Below, piece by piece: positions 24,941 through 32,879 of a stretch of 64,000 bases of DNA (position 1 is the first letter of the stretch; every line of letters starts with the position of its first letter). The position numbers and the translations under genes are program-made. The stretch is from Candidatus Kryptoniota bacterium (lineage in GTDB: Bacteria; Bacteroidota; Ignavibacteria; Kryptoniales; JAKASW01). The DNA lies in NCBI GenBank assembly GCA_036567965.1, contig DATCTN010000030.1, forward strand, positions 1 to 64,000, given 5' to 3'. Below the pieces are notes generated by a model. It searched no databases. It was not told the origin of the DNA and was given only the letters and a program-made list of their open reading frames with translations.

Positions 24941-26233
24941 TTACCTTCTTACAATCGGTACGTAGTCACGCGTTCCGTACCCGAGATATAATTGTCTGGG
25001 TCGTGAGATTTTCTGCTCATTGTCGAGAAGCATTTCCTCCCATTGAGCTATCCATCCGGCTGTTCTTCCGATCGCGAAAAGGACAGGGAACATGTCGACG
25101 GGGAATTTCATTGCCTGATAGATCAGTCCTGAATAAAAATCGACATTCGGATATAGCTTTCTGGAAGTGAAATAGTCGTCCTCGAGTGCGATTCGTTCAA
25201 GCTCAAGAGCGATGTCGAGAAGGGGATTCTTTCCGGTCACTTCGAACACGTCGTCCGCTAGCTTCTTGATTATCTTTGCGCGCGGATCGTAGTTCTTATA
25301 CACTCGATGTCCGAATCCCATGAGTCGTTTTTCGCCTTTTCCTTCTTTCACCTCCTTGATGAAAGCCGGGACCTTGTCCTTACTTCCGATCTCCCTGAGC
25401 ATTCGAAGGACTGCTTCGTTTGCTCCGCCATGGAGCGGTCCGTACAGGGCAGCCGAGGCCCCTGCGAGCGCAGAATACGGATCGACGTGTGATGAACCGA
25501 CACTTCTCATTGCGTTCGCGCTGCAATTCTGCTCGTGATCTGCGTGAAGTATGAAAAGCACATCCAGAGCATTTTCAAGAGCAGGATTCGGCTTGTACTT
25601 CGGTTCGGTCATCTTGAAAAGCATGTTCAGAAAATTTCCCGCGTAACTTAGATCGTTGTCAGGATAAGTATAGGGAAGCCCCATCGCATGCCTGTACGCG
25701 AACGCTGCTATCGTGATGACCTTTCCTATTAACCTGTAGCTTTGCAACTGGCGCGATTCCTTGTCGAAAATATTCTTCGCGTCCGGATAGAAAGTCGACA
25801 ACGCCGCCATGGTACTGATGAACATTCCCATCGGATGCGCGTCGTAGTGGAACCCGTCGATGAACTTCTTGATATTTTCGTGTACGATAGTATGATGAAT
25901 GACGTTATATTTCCATTCATCCAGCTGATTCTTTTTTGGCAGCTCACCTTTCAATATCAGGTAAGCAACTTCCAGGTAGTTGCTCTGTTCCGCGAGTTGT
26001 TCGATCGGATAACCCCTGTACCTCAAGATCCCCTTGTCACCATCTATGAATGTCACCTTGCTTTTGCAAGAGGCTGTATTCATAAATGCAGGATCGTAAC
26101 TCAACAAACCGAAGTCGTCCGGTTTCACTCTGATCTGCCTGAGATCCGCAGCTTTTATGGATTCATTCTCGATCGCGATCTCATACTGCTTCCCGGTTCG
26201 GTTATCTGTGATTGTCAGGCTTTCTTTGGGCAT
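24941..26233 (-). CDS. gltA: citrate synthase (type II)
   Basis: A 430-residue enzyme condensing oxaloacetate and acetyl-CoA. Catalytic segments are visible: ILHADHEQNCSANAMR, LYGPLHGGANEAVLRM and GFGHRVYKNYDPRA, with the catalytic Asp in YPNVDFYSGLIYQAM. The length and N-terminal beta-rich extension fit the hexameric type II enzyme of Gram-negatives, which is usually NADH-inhibited. GGAGG precedes the ATG by 4 bases. It is monocistronic, with its own terminator and a 280-bp upstream region that presumably holds the promoter. Confidence 0.97.
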   Translation of the reverse strand: MPKESLTITDNRTGKQYEIAIENESIKAADLRQIRVKPDDFGLLSYDPAFMNTASCKSKVTFIDGDKGILRYRGYPIEQLAEQSNYLEVAYLILKGELPKKNQLDEWKYNVIHHTIVHENIKKFIDGFHYDAHPMGMFISTMAALSTFYPDAKNIFDKESRQLQSYRLIGKVITIAAFAYRHAMGLPYTYPDNDLSYAGNFLNMLFKMTEPKYKPNPALENALDVLFILHADHEQNCSANAMRSVGSSHVDPYSALAGASAALYGPLHGGANEAVLRMLREIGSKDKVPAFIKEVKEGKGEKRLMGFGHRVYKNYDPRAKIIKKLADDVFEVTGKNPLLDIALELERIALEDDYFTSRKLYPNVDFYSGLIYQAMKFPVDMFPVLFAIGRTAGWIAQWEEMLLDNEQKISRPRQLYLGYGTRDYVPIVRR

Positions 26234-26513
26234 ATGACCTCCATTGGCTTCATCTGGTTAATGGTGCGTTGTGCGGCTCTGCTTGAATCCTGCTTCGTCC
26301 GCGAAGTTGATTCATTGGTGTTACGTTTATCTTATATGATTAGTGAAGCCTTAGTATACCTCGAAAAATTGCCGGGAGTCTGCCTGTTGCATCGGAAGAA
26401 ACCCCTTTTGACCTGCGTGTTGGGTGCGAGCCGTTCGGACTGGTTTCGGGTTTTTCAACGTGTCGGTGCTGACAACCGAGTCCACTAGCATGTCGTGCAG
26501 GATGTCGCCACAC

Positions 26514-26876
26514 TCAACTCTTACTCTTGCCGGTTTTCTTCCTGTCGATTACAATGAACCCATCAACCTGCGTGTGGCGAATGCCATCAGGACCGATACC
26601 GACGATCTTGTACTCGACGTTCTCAGCCGCTTTGAACGGACCTACTATCGCGGTCCAGTAACTGTTATTGCGGTTGTAGTCATTGTACCGCCACTCGGCG
26701 TCGACGTTGAATTTCCTCTCGGGTGCGCTAATGCTCGCGACCTTGATCTCGACACTGACGGCCTGTCCCATTTCGATTGGGTAACTTCCTATCCAGATAA
26801 CTACCTTGTCGTTTGGAAATACTTCGGCCGGAGTTCTCGGCGCGTCCTCCGTGTTATGCCAGATTACCATTCCCAA
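26514..26876 (-). CDS. small beta-rich protein of unknown function
   Basis: A 120-residue protein with alternating strands, including VVIWIGSYPIEMGQAVSVEIKV and NNSYWTAIVGPFKAAENVEYKIVGIGPDG, which resembles an immunoglobulin-like or starch-binding-type fold. There is no signal peptide and no catalytic motif. The frame begins at TTG 26876 and has an ATG two codons later at 26870. It is followed after 280 bp by gltA. A carbohydrate-binding role is only a guess from strand pattern. Confidence 0.55.
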   Translation of the reverse strand: MGMVIWHNTEDAPRTPAEVFPNDKVVIWIGSYPIEMGQAVSVEIKVASISAPERKFNVDAEWRYNDYNRNNSYWTAIVGPFKAAENVEYKIVGIGPDGIRHTQVDGFIVIDRKKTGKSKS

Positions 26877-27484
26877 TGCCCATAGGTTTTTTCGGTTTTA
26901 AACATGAGACGATATGATCTGCTGTCATCAATCGAAGAAAGGCGAGAGGGTAAGCGCACATGCAATCCACTTCATAGATAACTCCTCCATCTCTGTCAAT
27001 TTCGCGAAACTGTTTGTGGAACCAGACGCTTCGCAACTCGCCCTTCCTTTCGTTGTCTCAAATGTAAAATTTAAATCTCTGAACAGCAATAGTTGTCAGG
27101 TGACTCCGCTAATTTTCGTTTCAATTCACCGTAACTTTCCCAGCGACCGAACGCCCGATGAAAATCCGACTGCAGCTGGTTCCTTCTTATCCACTCACGG
27201 ATCTCGTGCTCGCTTAATTTTCGCCTCTTTGAGCAGTGAGCGAAACTCGTATGCACACCTTGCACGACTACTACCTCCAAATGCCGGCGGAGAGTTTTAA
27301 ACACGCATCTCTGCCGCCTTTTGAGCATACGGTGGCGGCATTCCGATTGTACCTATCGTCGATAAGTGAGCGCAGAACTCGACAGGCCGCTGGATTGAGT
27401 CTTGAGAATGGTAGTACCGCCGCTTTACTGGTTGAGATTATTACTGCCGAACGGATTGAGATAATGGTGAGTTGGAGACCTGAT
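26877..27484. other. gene-poor stretch of about 600 bp
   Basis: Both strands carry short open frames (27071-27328 minus, 85 codons; 27236-27484 plus as an upstream extension of the lipoprotein frame), but none has a ribosome site, a recognisable family or the codon pattern of neighbouring genes. The region may be decayed coding sequence or the promoter area of the lipoprotein gene. No hairpin with a T-run is seen. Confidence 0.5.
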
Positions 27485-27901
27485 ATGTTGAAGAGATGGG
27501 TGATTACTGGAGTTGTGTGCGCGATTCTATGTGTTTCTATGAGTTCTTGCACAACTTTGTATAACTCCTCTCCTAAGTACGACATCTCAGGAGTATTTGA
27601 AGAATATCGCACAAATGGTTTGGTCTTCAAGATAGTCTCAGCTAAGTACCTCAAGGGTGTAGAGGCTTGGCTGGGTGAGGATAACTGGCTTTATATCACG
27701 ATTCCTGACTCAAGTATGAAGGTGTCCCAGCTTCACAGTCTTGATGGAAGCAAGGCAGTGGAAAAAACGCAATTCTATAAACATCAGTCCTCGGTGCAAG
27801 TCACAATCAAGCTCAAACAGAAGTTCGATCATGTCGACGTTCTAAGATATCCGGACGATCGGAATACGTATGTTGTACTTTACCATTTTAAGCAAGATTA
27901 A
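27485..27901 (+). CDS. putative lipoprotein, AMIN-like beta domain
   Basis: A 138-residue protein with a hydrophobic signal (VITGVVCAILCVSMSSC) ending in a lipobox-like cysteine near residue 22. The mature part, GLVFKIVSAKYLKGVEAWLGEDNWLYITIPDS to VDVLRYPDDRNTYVVLYHF, has the strand order of AMIN/secretin-associated small domains, but I am not sure of the family. I chose ATG 27485 because GGAG lies 7 nt upstream and the signal starts there; the open frame extends up to 27236 without good support. It probably sits at the periplasmic face of a membrane. Confidence 0.6.
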   Translation: MLKRWVITGVVCAILCVSMSSCTTLYNSSPKYDISGVFEEYRTNGLVFKIVSAKYLKGVEAWLGEDNWLYITIPDSSMKVSQLHSLDGSKAVEKTQFYKHQSSVQVTIKLKQKFDHVDVLRYPDDRNTYVVLYHFKQD

Positions 27902-28225
27902 GCCTGTGCATTCGATACTTTTTCCTGGATGGTCAAATGAAATCATCGGATTTCTTTTTGCTTAGGTCTCAGGCTGTCTAAGCGCGAACATTTCATTTGG
28001 TCAAACGGATGGTGTTTGTGCCGGTTCGGTATCTGTCTCTGACATCTGCTCTAGGACTGTATGTTGGACTTGGGGCTCACTTTTTCTCTAATTGAAGGTT
28101 TGCTTACCCGTCGAAAATCGTCAAATTAGCGGCAGTCTGGGGCTCTTGGGGGCTATTTTCATATTATATTCAAAATCTTCTTGCAATTGATTTAAAAAAG
28201 CTATTAATTTTCAGCGAAATTGAGC
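27902..28225. other. 324-bp gap before the deoxyhypusine-synthase-like gene
   Basis: No gene recognised. A 28-codon hydrophobic frame at 28009-28095 lacks a ribosome site. The last 80 bp are strongly AT-rich (including tattttcatattatattc) and probably contain the promoter of the downstream operon. Confidence 0.45.
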
Positions 28226-29326
28226 ATGGCAAAATCTAAATTTCTCGCTGGAAAAAAAATCATCCCTCAGCCAATTCCGAAAGGAATCAAAGTCACCGAT
28301 CTCGTAGATACTTATTTTCAGGCGTACAATGCCGCACGACTTAAAGAAGCTTCTCAATTGTTTGCACAGAAAATGCTCGAACGCGATGTGACAATTGGGA
28401 TGAGTTTGACGGGTGCGCTGACGCCTGCGGGACTTGGGGGGTCTTGCATCGTCCCTCTCATAAGAGCGGGCTTTGTTGACTGGATAGTTTCAACCGGCGC
28501 TAATCTCTATCACGATACGCATTTTGCAATCGGGCACTCGCTTCATAAAGGAAGTCCTTTCGTGGATGACAGAGTTCTACGAAATGAGGGCGTCATCAGG
28601 ATCTACGATATTCTTTTCGATTACGAGGTGCTCCTCTCGACAGATTCGTTCTTCAGGCACTTGATAGCGCAGGATGAATTTCAAAAAGAGATGGGGACAG
28701 CGGAATTTCATCATAGGATTGGCAAGTATGTCGCAGCTCGAGAGAAGACTCTTGGAATAAAACACAGCTCCGTGATCGCTGCAGCCTATCGATACGCAGT
28801 TCCGGTCTACACCTCCAGTCCTGGCGACAGTTCAATTGGGATGAATGTTGCTGCGATGGCGCTCGATGGATACGGCTTGAAACTGGATGTTTCGCGAGAT
28901 GTCAACGAAACCGCAGCAATCGTATTGAATGCCAAGAGAGGAGGCGGGAAGAGCGGCGTGTTGATTTTCGGAGGCGGCTCACCGAAGAATTTCATGCTTC
29001 AAACGGAACCTCAAATACAGGAAGTACTAGGGATTGCCGAAAAAGGACACGATTTCTTTATTCAGGTGACGGATGCCAGGGTTGACACGGGCGGACTATC
29101 CGGGGCCACACCTTCAGAGGCCGTCAGCTGGGGAAAAGTAGATCCCACTAAATTGCCCGATACCGTTGTCGCCTATGTAGATTCGACGATTGCAATGCCG
29201 ATCATGACCTCATACGCATTGGCAAAGCGGGCTCCGAGAAAGCCGAAGAAACTTTATAACCGTCTGCCGGAGTTGATGAGGATGCTGAAGGACGAGCACG
29301 AGAGGGCAAGTCGCAGAGGAAAATGA
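28226..29326 (+). CDS. deoxyhypusine synthase homologue
   Basis: A 366-residue protein of the deoxyhypusine synthase family. It shows the NAD-binding and core segments [31 protein letters not shown] and [20 protein letters not shown], and keeps the catalytic lysine in SEAVSWGK (K304), where the aminobutyl group of spermidine is held. Bacteria lack eIF5A, so it cannot make hypusine there; bacterial homologues have been linked to making homospermidine-type polyamines, which is a reasonable guess. I prefer ATG 28226 over TTG 28220. It overlaps argJ by 4 bp, tying it to ornithine supply. Confidence 0.9.
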   Translation: MAKSKFLAGKKIIPQPIPKGIKVTDLVDTYFQAYNAARLKEASQLFAQKMLERDVTIGMSLTGALTPAGLGGSCIVPLIRAGFVDWIVSTGANLYHDTHFAIGHSLHKGSPFVDDRVLRNEGVIRIYDILFDYEVLLSTDSFFRHLIAQDEFQKEMGTAEFHHRIGKYVAAREKTLGIKHSSVIAAAYRYAVPVYTSSPGDSSIGMNVAAMALDGYGLKLDVSRDVNETAAIVLNAKRGGGKSGVLIFGGGSPKNFMLQTEPQIQEVLGIAEKGHDFFIQVTDARVDTGGLSGATPSEAVSWGKVDPTKLPDTVVAYVDSTIAMPIMTSYALAKRAPRKPKKLYNRLPELMRMLKDEHERASRRGK

Positions 29327-30531
29327 ATTTCAAATACGATCGCTCGATAACATTTCCCAAAGGATTCAAGGCCGCAGGGGTAAGCGCCGGTATAAAGGAG
29401 AACGGGCTTCCCGATCTCGGACTGGTAGCTTCAGATGAGGGCACAATTGGCGTCGCGGTATTCACGAGGAACAAATTCCAGGCGGCACCAATTACGTTGT
29501 CAGGCCGAAACTTGGCCTCTTCCGGTTCCAAAGTGCGGGCGATTATTGCAAACAGCGGTTGCGCGAATGCTCTCACAGGCAAAGTCGGAATGAAAAACGC
29601 CGAGAAGACCGCGATTGAAGCGGCAAAGGTCTTACAAATTCCACGGAATGAGGTTTTGATCGCTTCTACCGGTGTCATTGGTCGTCAATTGCCTGTGCAC
29701 GAAATCGTGGACAGTCTTCCAGGGCTTGCCAGGGAATTGAAGACTGGTTCCGATACAATATTCGCGCAGAGCATCATGACCACTGACAAGTTTCCGAAGC
29801 AGGTCGCGGCGGAATTCACGCTCGCTAAGGGAAAGAAATATAGGATTGGCGGTGTCGCAAAAGGCGCGGGAATGATTCATCCGAATATGGCAACGATGTT
29901 ATGCTTTGTAACCACCGACGCGAAAGTTGAAGAAGCAAAATTACGCTCTGCTCTCTCCGCTTCTGTCGACAGGTCTTTCAACACCATCACCGTCGATGGT
30001 GATACGAGCACTAACGACTCTGTTTTTCTCCTCGCCAGTGGTGCTTCGGGAGTCGCAGTGAAGAGTGACTCGGACTACAGGCTGTTTCTCGATGCTTTGA
30101 CTTCCATCTTGCGTGAACTCGCAATGATGATCGTGCGTGACGGTGAAGGCGCGACGAGATTTATGAAACTGAATGTGCGGTCCGCGTCCAACTTCGGTGA
30201 CGCAGTAAAGGTTGGACGGGCGGTGGGTGTTTCTCCGCTTGTCAAGACCGCCATATTTGGTGGCGACCCGAATTGGGGCAGGGTAATTTCTGCAGTCGGG
30301 AACTCCAACGTAGAATTCGATCCTTCAAAGGTCGAGCTAAGGATCGGCAATGTCTGCGTGTTCAGAGGAAACGAACCTCAGAAAGTTGACCCGGCTGCCA
30401 TCAAGAGTCTTTTTTCGAAGAAAGAAATAGAAATGACGATCAAGCTCAATACCGGACGAGAGTCCGCGGAAGTGTTTACATGTGATTTGAGCTATGACTA
30501 CGTCAAAATCAACGGTGAATACACCACCTAA
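29323..30531 (+). CDS. argJ: ornithine acetyltransferase / N-acetylglutamate synthase
   Basis: A 402-residue ArgJ, which moves the acetyl group from N-acetylornithine to glutamate in the cyclic arginine pathway. The self-cleavage site [14 protein letters not shown] (cut before Thr) is near residue 190, and other family motifs are [39 protein letters not shown] and [15 protein letters not shown]. An alpha and a beta chain should form by autocleavage. AGAGGA precedes the ATG, which overlaps the stop of the gene before. Other arg genes are not adjacent. Confidence 0.96.
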   Translation: MNFKYDRSITFPKGFKAAGVSAGIKENGLPDLGLVASDEGTIGVAVFTRNKFQAAPITLSGRNLASSGSKVRAIIANSGCANALTGKVGMKNAEKTAIEAAKVLQIPRNEVLIASTGVIGRQLPVHEIVDSLPGLARELKTGSDTIFAQSIMTTDKFPKQVAAEFTLAKGKKYRIGGVAKGAGMIHPNMATMLCFVTTDAKVEEAKLRSALSASVDRSFNTITVDGDTSTNDSVFLLASGASGVAVKSDSDYRLFLDALTSILRELAMMIVRDGEGATRFMKLNVRSASNFGDAVKVGRAVGVSPLVKTAIFGGDPNWGRVISAVGNSNVEFDPSKVELRIGNVCVFRGNEPQKVDPAAIKSLFSKKEIEMTIKLNTGRESAEVFTCDLSYDYVKINGEYTT

Positions 30532-30561
30532 ACTATCAACAAACCAAACAAGGAGTCACGT

Positions 30562-30753
30562 ATGGGAAAGTACGAAGAGCTTCAACAAATCATAGGCAGC
30601 TTTGAAGTAGACTTCCGTAAGTTTTACGAGAAGCAGAACAAGGCAGCCGGAACTCGCGTGCGCAAACATATGGGCGAACTCAAGAAATTTGCCCAGACGA
30701 TTCGTCAAGAGGTGCAGGAGCTGAAGCTGAAGATGAAAGAGGAAGGCAAGTAA
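30562..30753 (+). CDS. small histone-H1-like DNA-binding protein
   Basis: A 63-residue, lysine-rich, mostly helical protein of the Hc1/histone-H1-like type common in Bacteroidota and relatives. The core KAAGTRVRKHMGELKKFAQTIRQEVQELK is characteristic. It is thought to bind DNA and compact the nucleoid. AAGGAG precedes the ATG well. It lies 30 bp after argJ and ends before a strong hairpin; it may have its own promoter. Confidence 0.85.
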   Translation: MGKYEELQQIIGSFEVDFRKFYEKQNKAAGTRVRKHMGELKKFAQTIRQEVQELKLKMKEEGK

Positions 30754-30764
30754 GTTTTCTCGAA

Positions 30765-30792
30765 ACCGTCCCTCGCGCCAGCGAGGGACGGT
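30765..30792. terminator. perfect 12-bp hairpin after histone-like gene
   Basis: ACCGTCCCTCGC and GCGAGGGACGGT pair perfectly around the loop GCCA. It begins 11 bp after the plus-strand stop and also faces the minus-strand REC gene, so it could end both transcripts. There is no T-run on either side, so it is either a weak terminator or a stabilising 3' end. Confidence 0.6.
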
Positions 30793-30865
30793 CATCTGTC
30801 AGCGTCCGTTCAAATCTTTCGTAAGGACCACACCCTCGGAACGGTGAGGTGGCATTCTTAACGAC

Positions 30866-31540
30866 TCACCGTGGATCATTTTCCTTCTTGTGTATGTCGA
30901 TCATCTTCAGTTCATCAATATAATTTGTGCTCTGGGGATCTCGCAGGTCGATAAATTGCTTTGCGATCTGCTTCAATCTGTCCGCAGTTTCGGCTATCAG
31001 TTCGATCCCTCTCTCGAGCTTGTCGTATTCACCGGCCTTCAGAGACTTCCGCATCATGTCGAGGGCGAGATAGATGACGTTTAACGGATTGTTGATTTCA
31101 TGTCCGACGGTGGCCGAAAGTTCGAGTATCGCAAGCCTTCGCGTCAGCTGCTGGATCTCGCCGTGGAGTTCGCGCACCCTCACTCCGCTTTCAATGCGGG
31201 CGAGTACCTCGAGATGAGGCGCAGGTTTCGTGATAAAATCGTCGGCGCCGGCCTGCAAGCCGCGGACCCTGTCTTTGACGTCGCCCTTTGCAGTCAGCAG
31301 TATTATGTAAGTATACTTTAAAGTTTGATCGTTTCTGATGGCTTTTGCGAGCTGCTCGCCGTCCATCTCAGGCATCATCCAATCGATCAGCATTATGTCC
31401 GGAGAGAATTCCTTTGCGGCGTTGAGGGCGTCGGTCCCGTTCGCTGCCTCCCTGACCTCGTACCCCGCTTTTACGAGCACACGATTGAGAATGACTCGGG
31501 CATTCGTGTCGTCATCAACTATCAAAACCCTGTACTTCAC
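30866..31540 (-). CDS. response-regulator receiver fused to a phosphoacceptor helix, no ATPase domain
   Basis: A 224-residue protein. The receiver domain (1-120) is complete: acidic cluster D9-D11, phosphoacceptor D53 in LIDWMMPEMDG, T83 in LLTAK and K105 in TKP. A coiled linker leads to a histidine-kinase dimerisation helix with H147 in SATVGHEINNPLNVIYLALDMM, and the protein then ends without N, G1 or G2 boxes. It could therefore receive phosphate but not make it. It overlaps the upstream kinase gene by 4 bp, so they are probably partners; a phosphorelay or scaffold role is inferred. Confidence 0.85.
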   Translation of the reverse strand: MKYRVLIVDDDTNARVILNRVLVKAGYEVREAANGTDALNAAKEFSPDIMLIDWMMPEMDGEQLAKAIRNDQTLKYTYIILLTAKGDVKDRVRGLQAGADDFITKPAPHLEVLARIESGVRVRELHGEIQQLTRRLAILELSATVGHEINNPLNVIYLALDMMRKSLKAGEYDKLERGIELIAETADRLKQIAKQFIDLRDPQSTNYIDELKMIDIHKKENDPR

Positions 31541-32754
31541 TCATCCTCCTCTGTCCGTTCTGGCACGGTAAAGTTGATCGTAGTCCCTTTATTTGATCCA
31601 TTGCTGCTTACCCAAATCTCTCCTCCCATCATTTCTATCAGGTGTTTCGATATAGCGAGCCCGAGTCCTGTCCCGCCGAACCTCCGCGTGCTGTCCCCCT
31701 CAACCTGGACGAACTTCTGAAATAATCTTCGCTGCTTATCCTTCTCGATACCGATTCCGCTGTCCCTGACCGAGAATAAAAGCATTCCGTCCCGCGGCTC
31801 AACGCGTACGTCGACTCCTCCTTTTGCGGTGAACTTTATTGCGTTACCAACCACGTTTATTAGTACCTGCTTAATGCGACGGAGATCCGCGGAAGCGAAA
31901 AGCGGGGTGGAGCTCATTGAAAAATCCAATTTCAATTTCTTCTGGGAAGCCTGTATCTCGAATGAAGAAAATACATCTCTTAGTAATTCGTCAACATAGA
32001 TTCTTTCGATTTGAAGATGCATCTTGCCTGATTCGATGCGCGATATGTCGAGCAAGTCGTTTATTACGTTGAGCAGATGGTACGAGCTCTCAAGCGCATT
32101 GTGCGCAAAGAGATTTAATTCTTCGGGACTCTCATAATATCCCTCCGTAATCAGGGTTAGAAAGCCGATGATCGAATTGAGGGGAGTTCTCAATTCATGT
32201 GATGTGTTTGCAAGAAATTCGTCTTTGAGTTGATTCGCCTCTATTAGATGATCGTTCAGACGCCGGAGTTCTTCCAACTGCGAGTCTGCCAGGCTCGATC
32301 GTGAGTCCTTGAGTGCTCCGGATTCGGACGGTGCAACCAGACCTGCTGTAAGCACATGACCGTCGTGTCGGTAGAGGAGCATCATATATTCGCTCACTTT
32401 TATTTTCTCACCCGAGTGAGTAAGTATCGTGTATTCAAATGACTCGCCAGCCGACCCGCCCGTAAGCGATCGGCGGAACTTCTTCAGCTTGTGAAGGTCC
32501 TCGGACGAGACGATTGTGCGTTCGTAAAAATCTCCCTGAAGGAACTGTTCCGCCGAAAATCCGGTCAGTTCCGCAAAACCTCCGACGCACGTCTTCGGAG
32601 AAAAATCCGACGATCCGACATCAGCTGTGTATACGAAGGCGGGTATTGTCCTCAACTGCGATATATGAACTTTTCCGTCGCCGGTTGAGCGAACCTGCTT
32701 GAATTTGCCCGGGATACGTCGCTTTCTATCATCTGATCCCTGGTTCGGTACCAT
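31537..32754 (-). CDS. PAS-domain sensor histidine kinase
   Basis: A 405-residue cytoplasmic kinase. A PAS domain (about 33-140: FVYTADVG, FAELTGFSAEQFLQGDF, YTILTHSGEKIKVSEYMML) is followed by a HisKA helix with H186 in SHELRTPLNSIIGFLTL and a full ATPase domain with N box INVVGNAIKFT, G1 VRDSGIGIEKDKQRRLFQKF and G2 GGTGLGLAISKHLIE. There is no membrane helix, so the signal is intracellular or comes by protein contact. Its coupled REC protein is the obvious partner; no DNA-binding output protein is next to it. Confidence 0.93.
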   Translation of the reverse strand: MVPNQGSDDRKRRIPGKFKQVRSTGDGKVHISQLRTIPAFVYTADVGSSDFSPKTCVGGFAELTGFSAEQFLQGDFYERTIVSSEDLHKLKKFRRSLTGGSAGESFEYTILTHSGEKIKVSEYMMLLYRHDGHVLTAGLVAPSESGALKDSRSSLADSQLEELRRLNDHLIEANQLKDEFLANTSHELRTPLNSIIGFLTLITEGYYESPEELNLFAHNALESSYHLLNVINDLLDISRIESGKMHLQIERIYVDELLRDVFSSFEIQASQKKLKLDFSMSSTPLFASADLRRIKQVLINVVGNAIKFTAKGGVDVRVEPRDGMLLFSVRDSGIGIEKDKQRRLFQKFVQVEGDSTRRFGGTGLGLAISKHLIEMMGGEIWVSSNGSNKGTTINFTVPERTEEDE

Positions 32755-32879
32755 AATGTCTATTTCATCGGAATTTTGTCTCTGCTCTGCAATTTAGCAG
32801 GGACTTCATTTCAATTGCAAAGCGGATGAGTGCAAAGGAACACTCGAATCACGAACATACTACACGCAGGGTGCATGTT

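Noticed and set aside
27071-27328. 85-codon minus-strand frame in the gene-poor stretch
   Set aside because: Basic and charged but with no recognised motif or ribosome site; not strong enough to call.
28009-28095. 28-codon hydrophobic frame before the deoxyhypusine synthase homologue
   Set aside because: No ribosome site and no Arg or polyamine-linked codon run, so not a convincing leader peptide or small protein.
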